Under the pieces are notes generated by a model. The model searched no databases. It had not been told where the DNA came from and saw only the letters and a program-made list of their open reading frames with translations. A stretch of 17,839 nt of DNA, taken from NCBI GenBank assembly GCA_036389715.1, contig DASVWH010000039.1, positions 1-17,839 of the forward strand, written 5' to 3'. The first letter of the stretch is position 1, and each line of letters starts with the position of its first letter. A program made the position numbers and the translations under genes. This DNA is from DASVWH01 sp036389715 (GTDB lineage Bacteria > Acidobacteriota > Blastocatellia > Pyrinomonadales > Pyrinomonadaceae). Below are positions 5,050-12,645 of the stretch, in pieces.

Positions 5050-6879
5050 ATGCGACGAACGCCATCAATGCGGCCCGGTGTTTTATTAGCACTCGCCTGC
5101 CTAGTAGCGCACAGTGCATTAGCCCAAGCGCCAGCGCAAAATGTCCGGCTGACTAAGCCTGAGTCAGCCTCCATCTCTCTTTCAACAGACGGGCCGGGCG
5201 CACAACAGAGGGCCGACGCGATTCTTCGCCTGCGAGGATACGCGGATCGTGCCCTCGGTTTTCGTGACGTGGAGGCTAAGGTTCAGACGCTGACCGCAAT
5301 GGCCCATGCCCTCTGGTCCTATGACGAGCCTTCGGCCCGGCAACTCTTCCTCCAGACTTACAACTATCTCAAATCAATCAAGGTCCCTGAAGCGGGTACG
5401 GCCGCTGCTGGTGAAACGAGCCTGACGGCCGGTAGATTGTCCGACCTGCGCGACGAAATAATCTCAACTCTCGCCCCCCACGATGCCTCTCTGGCCCGCA
5501 GGCTCTCCGGCCCTGCCTCCGATGCTGCGCCGGACGCCGAGAGCGCAAGGATGGATCAGCGCACGGCAATCAACCTGCTCGCTGCGGGCGACGCGGCGAG
5601 GGCCTCCGAATTCGCCGCGCGGAGTCTTGGCGCGGGAGTCCCGCAGCAAATGATTGGCTTCCTGCTCCAACTGCGCCGCAGGGATGAACGCAGGGCCGAT
5701 GAGTTGTACCTGCAAACGCTCGACCGCCTGCTGGCCGCGCCCGGCGTGGACGGCATGAGATTGATGGAACTGGGCACTTATGTTTTCACGTCGCCGTTTC
5801 TGGACCAGGACATGGAAGAGAAGGGAGCGATGGTCATCCAGTCGGTCGGAGGCGTCGGGGTCGTCAACCTGTCGGCCGACAGGCCCGGCGCGTCTCCCAC
5901 GATGATTCATGCATACCTTTCGGCTGCCGCTCAAGTGCTCTCACGCCCCACCTTCGACCCGCAGCAGCAGAGGCTTTACTACGCCACGGGGCAGCAGCTC
6001 CTGTCTAAGGCGCAGCGATTCGCGCCCGAGCTAGTTACCCGGATGGCGGCCGCCATGCAGGCCCTGGCCCCATCTCTTCCGCCCCAGCTGACGCAGAGTG
6101 CGACATACGAGGTGCTCGGGCCTAAAGAGGATTACACCTTCGAGGACACGCTACGGGAGATAGACGAGATAAGCGACCCGACGCTGCACGACTTACGCTC
6201 TGTGATGATTGCCAACGGGCTCTGCTTCTCCGACGACTTTACGTCGGCGCGCGCCGTCGCTGAGAGGATTAAAGATACGGCAATTCGCGCCCGCTTGCTC
6301 AACCTGATAAATTCCGGTATGGCCCATCAGGCGATTGCCAAAGGCGAACTCAACCTGGCCGAAGAGATGGCCCGCAAACTGACCCCGGGCATTGAGCGCG
6401 CCATCCTCTGGCTAGCCGTCGCACGCGCCCACGCACAGGCCGGCGCGCGGGGTCGTGCAATGGAAGCCATCAACCTGGCGCTCAAAGATGCTCACGCGAG
6501 TGCCGGGCCGCGCCCGCCTTACGTGCTCTTGAAGGCCGCAGGTGAACTGGCGCAGTTAGATTCCATGCTGGCCTTCCAGGTATTCCATGAAGGCATCAAG
6601 CTGCTCAATTCCGGCGATGGAAAGATTCCGAGGTGGCACGAAACGGTCGAGATTGGTGGAAGAGCGTTTCCCTTTTCGCTGCGAGGTGACGAAGGCGATG
6701 CCAGCGGGGTTATTGATAAGACTACGCGGAAGCTCTACGCCGTCAATGCTCAGGATACAGAGGCAGCCGTGTTGAGCCTCAAACACGAGCTCATCATGGG
6801 AAAGGCTCTCAGGGCCTTATCGGAAAGTATGCTGGCCAGCGTCCCTCCCGAAAAGAGGCCCGGCAAGACCGGCAAATGA
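5050..6879 (+). CDS. Secreted helical-repeat protein of unknown function (609 aa)
   Basis: Residues 1-25 form a signal peptide (basic start, VLLALACLVAHSALA core, cleavage likely after Ala25), so the protein is exported. The remainder has no motif I can name. It reads as alpha-helical, with repeated alanine/leucine-rich amphipathic stretches similar to tetratricopeptide-like solenoids (for example around 60-110, 170-215, 395-500), and no further membrane segment. No catalytic signature is visible. The start at 5050 is preferred because it gives the signal peptide; an ATG at 5042 is out of frame. A promoter lies about 70 bases upstream. It is followed after 13 bases by a small exported TonB-C-like protein, probably in one transcript. 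Likely a lineage-specific periplasmic or surface protein; the function is unknown. Confidence 0.85.
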   Translation: MRRTPSMRPGVLLALACLVAHSALAQAPAQNVRLTKPESASISLSTDGPGAQQRADAILRLRGYADRALGFRDVEAKVQTLTAMAHALWSYDEPSARQLFLQTYNYLKSIKVPEAGTAAAGETSLTAGRLSDLRDEIISTLAPHDASLARRLSGPASDAAPDAESARMDQRTAINLLAAGDAARASEFAARSLGAGVPQQMIGFLLQLRRRDERRADELYLQTLDRLLAAPGVDGMRLMELGTYVFTSPFLDQDMEEKGAMVIQSVGGVGVVNLSADRPGASPTMIHAYLSAAAQVLSRPTFDPQQQRLYYATGQQLLSKAQRFAPELVTRMAAAMQALAPSLPPQLTQSATYEVLGPKEDYTFEDTLREIDEISDPTLHDLRSVMIANGLCFSDDFTSARAVAERIKDTAIRARLLNLINSGMAHQAIAKGELNLAEEMARKLTPGIERAILWLAVARAHAQAGARGRAMEAINLALKDAHASAGPRPPYVLLKAAGELAQLDSMLAFQVFHEGIKLLNSGDGKIPRWHETVEIGGRAFPFSLRGDEGDASGVIDKTTRKLYAVNAQDTEAAVLSLKHELIMGKALRALSESMLASVPPEKRPGKTGK

Positions 6880-6892
6880 AAGCAGGGGTCAA

Positions 6893-7147
6893 ATGCTCAC
6901 AAGTGATTTACACAAGCTCATTCCCGTTCGTCTGTTGATTCCACTTCTCTTCCTCACAGGGCCGCTCGTCGCGCACCCGCAGAAATTACAGTTCGTTACC
7001 GTCCATGAGCAGGACAACATTGCTGCCGTCGAGGTGCTGGACGCGCCCGACCCGCTCATCGGTCAAGCGGTCACAAACGCAGTCAACAAGTGGAAGCTCA
7101 ACCCGCCGACGCTCCAGGGCAAAGCTGTGCCGATCAGGGAAAGTTGA
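6893..7147 (+). CDS. Small exported protein with a truncated TonB C-terminal-like domain, probably frameshifted
   Basis: The 84-residue frame starts with a hydrophobic export signal (residues 10-27) and ends with AVTNAVNKWKLNPPTLQGKAVPIRES. The stretch from residue 59 matches the TonB C-terminal pattern (AV..W.F.P...GKPVPVR), which normally continues with a GK(L/V)TF-type beta strand. The stop codon falls exactly there. Adding one base in the ggg run at 7137-7139 would give IRGKLTF, the expected continuation, so a one-base loss is likely; after LTF the resemblance ends and the shifted frame closes after about 17 more codons. An AGGGG ribosome site precedes the ATG. It sits 13 bases after the 609-aa gene. 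It may be a decaying gene or a shortened functional form. Confidence 0.6.
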   Translation: MLTSDLHKLIPVRLLIPLLFLTGPLVAHPQKLQFVTVHEQDNIAAVEVLDAPDPLIGQAVTNAVNKWKLNPPTLQGKAVPIRES

Positions 7148-7606
7148 CTTTTGCCCGTGTATCACTATTAAAAGCTCAACCGCCGACGCCTCGGCCGGGG
7201 CGGTGACGACATTCGGGTCGAGTGAAAACATTTTTGTCCACGCGCCGGGCAGGGTTTTCCACACTGTGCACAGGAATCAGAACCCCTATCCGGCGCGTTC
7301 TCATAGCTATCCCGGCCCGATGCCCTTCTCGCGGATTTCCGTTCGCCACGCGTTCGCCAAGACAAAGAGTTAAACACGCTTACCTCATGTAAATACTGAA
7401 CTTAGCGCTCCAAACCGTTGCAAAGAAATGTCTTTACACCCCTATTGCCGCATGCTACAGTCCCGCCACTTTACCGCTAAATCCTTGATAGGTAAAGGAT
7501 TGAAAGCGGTACCGAGCACATTACTTAGTGGTCACTGTGGTTCACCTGTCCACTATCTTGGGGTACTGACACAAAAACGACATATCGGAAGGTTTTCGAC
7601 CCAGAG
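7148..7606. other. Intergenic region before the phosphohexomutase gene
   Basis: No gene with supporting signals was found in these 459 bases. Open frames crossing it lack ribosome sites and domain resemblance. The first 65 bases include the possible shifted remnant of the TonB-like gene. The only clear element is the promoter at 7433-7461; the roughly 140-base leader that follows shows no recognisable riboswitch. Confidence 0.5.
7433..7461 (+). promoter_or_regulatory. Possible sigma-70-type promoter for the phosphohexomutase gene
   Basis: TTTACA (7433-7438), 17 bases, TACAGT (7456-7461); five and four matches to the two consensus hexamers. It would give a leader of about 140 bases. Confidence 0.4.
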
Positions 7607-9016
7607 ATGGCCATACGATTCGGCACTTCAGGCTGGCGCGCAATCATAGCCGACGAGTTCACTTTCACGGGTGTTCGTCAGGTCACAAGGGCTATTTGCG
7701 AGCAGTTGCGTGCGAGCGGGCAGGGTGACGGAAGCCTGATTATCGTCGGTTATGACACGCGGTTTCTCGGCGAACAGTTCGCGGCCGAATGCGTCAGGGA
7801 GATTTCAGCCCGGAAGTTTAGAGCCTTTCTCTGCTCTCATCCGGTCCCGACGCCGACTATTTCACATGCGATTCGGAGCACCGGGGCGGTCGGCGGCATC
7901 AACTTCACGGCATCCCATAACCCCCCTGAATACAACGGGATGAAGTTTTCCACGGCTGACGGCGCGCCCGCCCTGCCCGATATTACGAAGCAGGTCGAGC
8001 AGTTGGTCGGCTGGATTCAGCAACGCGGCGCCGAGAGGAGCCAGAGTCCTGTGACCGAGGGCGGCTCGGAATCTTACGACCCGCGCCCGGCTTACCTGGC
8101 CGACCTGGGCAGCAAAATCAATTTCGACCTGCTGGCCCGCGCCGGTGGCCGCTACGCATACGACCCGCTGTGGGGAACGGGGCGCGGCTATCTGGACGAG
8201 GCGCTGCGGGCGCACGGCCTGGAAGTCGAGACGATTCACGACTGGCGGGATGTGATGTTCGGCGGGCGCTCGCCCGAGCCGGAGGCGAGCCACCTGGACG
8301 AATTGCGCGAGGCGGTAGCGCGGGGTAGCTGCGTGCTGGGGCTGGCGACCGACGGCGATGCTGACCGCTTCGGCGTGCTCGACGCGGACGGCACCTTCAT
8401 CACGCCGAACCAATTGATTGCCCTGCTCTTCGATTACCTGGCGGAATCGCGCGGGTGGACAGAAGGTGTGGCGCGCTCGGTCGCCACGTCTCACCTGGTT
8501 GACCGCGTCGCCGAAGCTCGCGGCCTGGCGCTCTACGAAACGCCCGTCGGCTTCAAGTTTATTGGAGAATTAATCAATGAAGACAAGATTATCCTCGGCG
8601 GCGAAGAATCCGCGGGCCTCTCGATCAAAGGTCACTACCCGGAGAAAGATGGCATCCTTGCGTGTCTGCTCGCAGCGGAGGCAGTTGCGGCGCGCGGCGC
8701 GAGTTTGAGCGAACAGCTGGAGAATCTGTACGGGCGCGTCGGCCGCCTGGAATCGGGCCGCGTGGGTGTCCGCCTGACGCCGGAGATAGCGGCGTCTCTT
8801 CCTGAAAAACTGAAGCAGGAACCGACCGTCATCGGCGGGCGGCGCATCGCACGCACCAATAGGATAGACGGGGTGAAATTTATTTTTGAAGACGGGTCAT
8901 GGCTCTTGATGCGCCCGTCCGGCACTGAACCTGTTGTTAGAGTTTACGCTGAATCCGAATCGGAGAAAGACTTGGAGGTGCTTCTTGAACAAGGCCGCAA
9001 ATACTTACTGGGTTGA
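7607..9016 (+). CDS. Phosphoglucomutase/phosphomannomutase (alpha-D-phosphohexomutase)
   Basis: The 469-residue enzyme interconverts hexose 1- and 6-phosphates in the cytoplasm, feeding sugar-nucleotide, glycogen or envelope synthesis. All four active-site signatures are present: phosphoserine loop TASHNP (101-106, Ser103), magnesium loop DGDADR (249-254), sugar-specificity loop GEESAG (332-337) and phosphate-binding RPSGTEPVVRVY (436-447). Length is normal. The start MAIRFGTSGWR is the family's usual N-terminus although its ribosome site is weak (GGAAGG 14 bases away). GEESAG is the loop usual in phosphoglucomutases and in dual-specificity enzymes, so glucose phosphate is likely but mannose or glucosamine phosphate cannot be excluded. 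Its 3' end overlaps the next gene. Confidence 0.93.
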   Translation: MAIRFGTSGWRAIIADEFTFTGVRQVTRAICEQLRASGQGDGSLIIVGYDTRFLGEQFAAECVREISARKFRAFLCSHPVPTPTISHAIRSTGAVGGINFTASHNPPEYNGMKFSTADGAPALPDITKQVEQLVGWIQQRGAERSQSPVTEGGSESYDPRPAYLADLGSKINFDLLARAGGRYAYDPLWGTGRGYLDEALRAHGLEVETIHDWRDVMFGGRSPEPEASHLDELREAVARGSCVLGLATDGDADRFGVLDADGTFITPNQLIALLFDYLAESRGWTEGVARSVATSHLVDRVAEARGLALYETPVGFKFIGELINEDKIILGGEESAGLSIKGHYPEKDGILACLLAAEAVAARGASLSEQLENLYGRVGRLESGRVGVRLTPEIAASLPEKLKQEPTVIGGRRIARTNRIDGVKFIFEDGSWLLMRPSGTEPVVRVYAESESEKDLEVLLEQGRKYLLG

Positions 9017-9404
9017 TAATCGTCTGCGCGCGCAACGTGTCGCCACGCGCGCTCTTCCTTCCCTCTCGACTCCGGCGCGCGATCTCTCGCGCGAGATTAT
9101 AGGCACTCGCACGGAGATTCGTCGTCGCGGCGGCCTGATTCCCTCCTGGGTTGTTTTCGTGACGATCATTCTGGCGACCTTCGCTCTCTGCCTGACGGTC
9201 ACGATGCGGACTCACGCCGAGATGAGCGCGGCCTCGCAGCAGCACGACCGGGTCAGCTCCGAAGTCGCTGCCTTGAAGAGGAACAACGCCGAGCTGGCGT
9301 CGGAAGTGCGGCGCTTGCATGACGACCCGCGCGCCATCGAGTCAACGGCCCGCGCGCGGCTCAACATGGTCCGCGCAAATGAAATCATCGTCCCGGTGAA
9401 ATGA
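8985..9404 (+). CDS. FtsB/DivIC-family septum-formation protein
   Basis: The protein has a cytoplasmic N-terminus of about 50 residues, one membrane helix (about 51-73, LIPSWVVFVTIILATF...), a coiled coil (about 78-112, DRVSSEVAALKRNNAELASEVRRL) and the family's tail DDPRAIESTARARLNMVRANEIIVPV. FtsB/DivIC proteins join FtsL and FtsQ in the divisome. I chose the TTG at 8985 (139 aa) because GGAGG lies seven bases upstream and the text before it is the phosphohexomutase frame read out of phase; another in-frame TTG exists at 8934. The gene overlaps the mutase by 32 bases, so translation is probably coupled. The basic N-terminal region is longer than in Escherichia coli FtsB. Confidence 0.85.
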   Translation: MNKAANTYWVDNRLRAQRVATRALPSLSTPARDLSREIIGTRTEIRRRGGLIPSWVVFVTIILATFALCLTVTMRTHAEMSAASQQHDRVSSEVAALKRNNAELASEVRRLHDDPRAIESTARARLNMVRANEIIVPVK

Positions 9405-9717
9405 GCCTGAAGCAGTGCTCTTTCGTTGAAACGAATCTTGAATGTGGACTTCCCGCCTGCACATTTCCGCCTGCTTTCCGCTCCGCTTCCACGCTTGATG
9501 GTCGCCTGCCGATGATGCGCGGCTCAGGGTCATAAGCCCCGGGCCGCGCTCCCCCTTTGCACACGCAAACGGCGCGCGGCTGCCGCCAAGTTCAGGCGGT
9601 TGACACCCGTATGGCCGTCAACTAATATCGAACTCTTATCATCCCCTAGCAGATATTGACCAACGTGCTGCGCAGACTAGCCCGCGGCGCTGCTGCGCTT
9701 GAGATGGAAGAAGAGTT
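9405..9717. other. Intergenic region before the acyl-CoA mutase gene
   Basis: No gene is supported here. A hairpin at 9543-9580 pairs GCCGCGC with GCGCGGC and has an inner TTTGC/GCAAA stem, but no T-run follows, so it is only a possible terminator. A short palindrome (ttcgtt/aacgaa, 9421-9434) stands soon after the division gene. The mutase promoter lies at 9600-9628. Confidence 0.5.
9599..9628 (+). promoter_or_regulatory. Mutase promoter with overlapping operator-like inverted repeat
   Basis: TTGACA (9600-9605), 17 bases, TAATAT (9623-9628) form a good sigma-70-type promoter with a leader of about 80 bases. A perfect inverted repeat GTTGAC-N12-GTCAAC (9599-9604 and 9617-9622) covers the -35 and the spacer, where a repressor dimer would block polymerase. 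The regulator is not in the window. Confidence 0.55.
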
Positions 9718-11400
9718 ATGCCTGAGACCAAAGAGATCACATCGCCCGAACAATCAGCCGTCGAACGCTGGGAGCAGGAGACGCTTGCGCCCGTTTTGAC
9801 GAAGCGCGCCGAAAGGAAAGAGCGCTTCGTCGGCGTCTCGCTCGAAGAGGTCAACCGTCTTTACACACCGGCCGACACGAGCGAGATTGATTTCGAGCGC
9901 GATATCTCTTTTCCGGGCGAGTTCCCTTACACGCGCGGCATTCACCCGACGGGTTATCGCGGCAAGCTCTGGACCATGCGGCAGTTCGCTGGCTTCGGCA
10001 CGCCGGAAGAGACCAATGCCCGCTTTAAGTACCTGATGGCGCAGGGCCAGACGGGCCTCTCCGTCGCTTACGACCTACCGACCTTGATGGGCTACGATGC
10101 CGATTCGTCGCTCTCGGAGGGAGAGGTCGGCAAGTGCGGCGTCGCCGTCTCGTCGCTGGCCGACATGGAGATACTCTTCGACGGCATCCCGCTCGAAGAT
10201 GTCACGGTCTCGCAGACCATCAATGCCCCGGCTTCCGTCCTGCTGGCGATGTTCCTGGTCGTAGCGGAAAAGCAGGGCGCGGACTGGAAGAAGATTTCCG
10301 GCACGCTCCAGAACGATATCCTGAAAGAATACATCGCGCAGAAGGAATGGATTTATCCGATCCGGCCCGCGATGAAGCTCGTCACCGATACCTTCGAGTT
10401 CTGCACACACCACGTGCCCCGCTACAATCCGATTTCGGTCAGCGGGTATCACATCCGCGAGGCCGGAGCGACGGCCTTGCAGGAGCTTGCCTTCACCTTG
10501 CGCGACGGCATCGAGTACGTCAAGTGGGGAGTCGAAGCGGGCCTCGACGTGGACCAGTTCGTCCCGCGTATCTCCTTCTTCTTCAACGCGCACAACGATT
10601 TCTTTGAAGAGATAGCCAAGTACCGCGCGGCGCGTCGCATCTGGGCACGCGTGATGCGCGAAGAGTTCGGAGCCAGGAGCGAGCGCACGCTCCAACTGCG
10701 CTTTCATACGCAGACGGCGGGCGTTTCGCTGACGGTCCAGCAGCCGCTCAACAACATCGTTCGCGTCGCCATCCAGGCTCTGGCGGGCGTGCTCGGCGGG
10801 ACCAATAGCCTGCACACGGATGCCTACGATGAGGCGCTGGCCCTGCCGACTGACCGCGCGGCGCTGATAGCCCTGCGCACGCAGCAGATCATCGCCGAAG
10901 AGACCGGAGTCGTGAACACGATTGACCCGCTCGGCGGCTCGTACTTCATCGAAGCCCTGACGCAGAAGATGGAAGACGGCGCGCTCGACTATTTCAGGAA
11001 GATAGATTCTATGGGCGGCATGGTCGAAGCCGTCGAGAAGGGTTTCCCGCAGCGCGAGATTCAGGAGTCGGCCTACCAGTACCAGAAGGCCGTCGAGCGC
11101 GGCGAACAGACCATCGTCGGCGTCAACAAGTACCAGATGGGCTCCGAATCTTCGGAGATTCCGATTCTGGTGATTGACGAAGGCGTGCGTGACCGCCAGG
11201 TCGAGAGGTTACAGCGGACGCGCGAGCAGCGCGACGCGGGCGCAGTCGCAAATGCGCTTGAGAAGGTCAGGCTGGCCGCGCGCAATAATGAGAACACGAT
11301 GCCCGCGACCATCGAAGCCGTACGCGCCTACGCCACGCTCGGCGAGATTTGTGACGCGCTGCGCGACATCTACGGCCTCTATGAAGAGCCCGCTTTTTAG
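9718..11400 (+). CDS. icmA: B12-dependent acyl-CoA mutase large subunit, isobutyryl-CoA mutase type
   Basis: This 560-residue protein is the TIM-barrel catalytic subunit of the methylmalonyl-CoA mutase superfamily, without the B12 domain (encoded separately at 12241). Residues 71-100 (YTRGIHPTGYRGKLWTMRQFAGFG...) and VSGYHIREAGAT (241-252) are family landmarks; His245 matches the conserved catalytic His. Specificity positions can be read: the WTxRQ(Y/F) motif has Phe90 where methylmalonyl-CoA mutases have Tyr89, and YIAQKEW has Gln208 where they have Arg207. Phe and Gln are the isobutyryl-CoA mutase pair. Ala117 argues against 2-hydroxyisobutyryl-CoA mutase, which has Asp there and Ile90. Expected reaction: isobutyryl-CoA to n-butyryl-CoA. 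Length matches IcmA (about 566). GAAGAAGAG precedes the ATG. Automatic pipelines would probably call it methylmalonyl-CoA mutase. Confidence 0.85.
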   Translation: MPETKEITSPEQSAVERWEQETLAPVLTKRAERKERFVGVSLEEVNRLYTPADTSEIDFERDISFPGEFPYTRGIHPTGYRGKLWTMRQFAGFGTPEETNARFKYLMAQGQTGLSVAYDLPTLMGYDADSSLSEGEVGKCGVAVSSLADMEILFDGIPLEDVTVSQTINAPASVLLAMFLVVAEKQGADWKKISGTLQNDILKEYIAQKEWIYPIRPAMKLVTDTFEFCTHHVPRYNPISVSGYHIREAGATALQELAFTLRDGIEYVKWGVEAGLDVDQFVPRISFFFNAHNDFFEEIAKYRAARRIWARVMREEFGARSERTLQLRFHTQTAGVSLTVQQPLNNIVRVAIQALAGVLGGTNSLHTDAYDEALALPTDRAALIALRTQQIIAEETGVVNTIDPLGGSYFIEALTQKMEDGALDYFRKIDSMGGMVEAVEKGFPQREIQESAYQYQKAVERGEQTIVGVNKYQMGSESSEIPILVIDEGVRDRQVERLQRTREQRDAGAVANALEKVRLAARNNENTMPATIEAVRAYATLGEICDALRDIYGLYEEPAF

Positions 11401-11434
11401 GTCCATCCTACCAGCTTTGACACGGAGACTATTA

Positions 11435-12226
11435 ATGACCCTGATGCGCACACTGACCCTCTGCCTGACACTGCTCTTTATCTTCTCCGGTGGTGTGACG
11501 AAACTCTCGGCGACCACCGCGACGAGGCTTCCTTCTGACAGGGTCGTGATCTCGAAGAGAAGGGTCGTCATCGTGCGCAGAGGGAGGCTGGCCAGGCAGT
11601 TTCCAGAGCGGCGGAGGGCCATCATCAGCTATCCCTTCATCACGGGCGGGCTCGATAACCCGGTGGTCTTAAACAAGGTGCGCTCTCTGTTGCAGGTCAA
11701 GAACATCTTCGACATGTCGGTCGAGCAGTACAGGGCGGATGCCTGGCTCGACGAATTTGATTACACAGTCAATTACAACAAGAATTACATTCTCGACCTG
11801 GCGTTTACGCAGAGCGGCATGGCCGCGTATCCCGATTCGCAAACCAGGAACTTCGTCATCAATCTCAAGACGGGCGCAATCGTTAAGGCGAGGGATGTCT
11901 TCAAGCCCTCGACGCTCACGACCCTGGCCGCGATGGTTGATAGAAAATTACAGGACGAGATTAAGCAGTTTTTCGCGGACGCCGACCGCAGGGGAGAGAT
12001 AGCCGCCGACGAGCGGAAAAACATTCAGGAGATGTTTGCCGCGCTCAATTTCGAGCCCAAAAATCTTGACGATTTCTCCGTCAGCGATAAGGGCATCACG
12101 TTCCTCTACGATGCCGGATTCCCGCACGTGGCCCGCGCGCTTCAACCTGATGGGCGCTACTTTTTCAGCTACGTCGAACTGCGGCCCTACATCAGGACTG
12201 AAGGATTGCTGGGAAGATTCATCTGA
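11435..12226 (+). CDS. Exported protein with a DUF3298/RsiV-like domain
   Basis: The start chosen is the ATG at 11435 with GGAG eight bases upstream; it gives 263 residues with a signal peptide (1-26, MRTLTLCLTLLFIFSGGVTKLSA). The frame stays open further upstream but overlaps the mutase gene without a ribosome site. The centre (about 110-150: DYTVNYNKNYILDLAFTQSG, then NFVINLKTGAIVKARDVF) and the tail (FSVSDKGITFLYDAGFPHVAR) follow the DUF3298 pattern seen in RsiV and related exported proteins. Some members bind lysozyme, but no function can be assigned here. It sits 34 bases after the mutase large subunit and 14 bases before the small subunit, all on one strand, an odd place for an exported protein between the two halves of a cytoplasmic enzyme. 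Confidence 0.8.
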   Translation: MTLMRTLTLCLTLLFIFSGGVTKLSATTATRLPSDRVVISKRRVVIVRRGRLARQFPERRRAIISYPFITGGLDNPVVLNKVRSLLQVKNIFDMSVEQYRADAWLDEFDYTVNYNKNYILDLAFTQSGMAAYPDSQTRNFVINLKTGAIVKARDVFKPSTLTTLAAMVDRKLQDEIKQFFADADRRGEIAADERKNIQEMFAALNFEPKNLDDFSVSDKGITFLYDAGFPHVARALQPDGRYFFSYVELRPYIRTEGLLGRFI

Positions 12227-12240
12227 TAGCTTGTTGAAAC

Positions 12241-12645
12241 ATGAACGATAGAAAAATCAGAGTTCTCGTCGCCAAGCCCGGGCTGGACGGCCATGATCGC
12301 GGCGCTAAAGTGATCGCACGCGCCCTGCGCGACGCTGGGATGGAGGTCGTCTACACGGGCCTGCGCCAGACGCCGGAGATGATTGCGGCCGCCGCCCTGC
12401 AAGAGGACGTTGACGCGGTCGGCGTCTCGATCCTGAGCGGCGCGCATAACACGCTCTGCCCGCGCATCGTTTCGCTCCTGCGCGATAAGGGGATGGACGA
12501 TTGCCTCGTGCTGGTCGGCGGCATCGTTCCGCAGGAAGACATTTCGCGCCTCAAGGAGCAGGGCGTCGCGGAGATTTTCCTGCCCGGGACTTCTACCGAA
12601 GAGATAGTCAAGTTTCTCCGCGAGAACGTCCGCCCGCGCGAATGA
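12241..12645 (+). CDS. icmB: B12-binding small subunit of the acyl-CoA mutase
   Basis: This 134-residue Rossmann-like protein binds adenosylcobalamin for the large subunit. The cobalamin signature is complete: DxHxxG (DGHDRG, 16-21, with His18 as lower axial ligand), GVSILSG (61-67) and VGGIVP (92-97). The size equals that of IcmB (about 136) and of free-standing archaeal mutase small subunits. The start has no strong ribosome site, so translation may depend on the gene 14 bases upstream. Its TGA overlaps the ATG of the next gene by four bases, so the crotonase-like protein is coupled to it. No MeaB/ArgK-type G3E GTPase chaperone appears in the window. Confidence 0.9.
   Translation: MNDRKIRVLVAKPGLDGHDRGAKVIARALRDAGMEVVYTGLRQTPEMIAAAALQEDVDAVGVSILSGAHNTLCPRIVSLLRDKGMDDCLVLVGGIVPQEDISRLKEQGVAEIFLPGTSTEEIVKFLRENVRPRE

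Noticed and set aside
9543..9580. Rho-independent terminator after the division gene
   Set aside because: The stem is good but no T-run follows on either strand; kept only as a hairpin in the intergenic entry.
10075..10815. Minus-strand open frame of 246 codons
   Set aside because: Antisense to the mutase large subunit, which has clear family motifs across the same bases.
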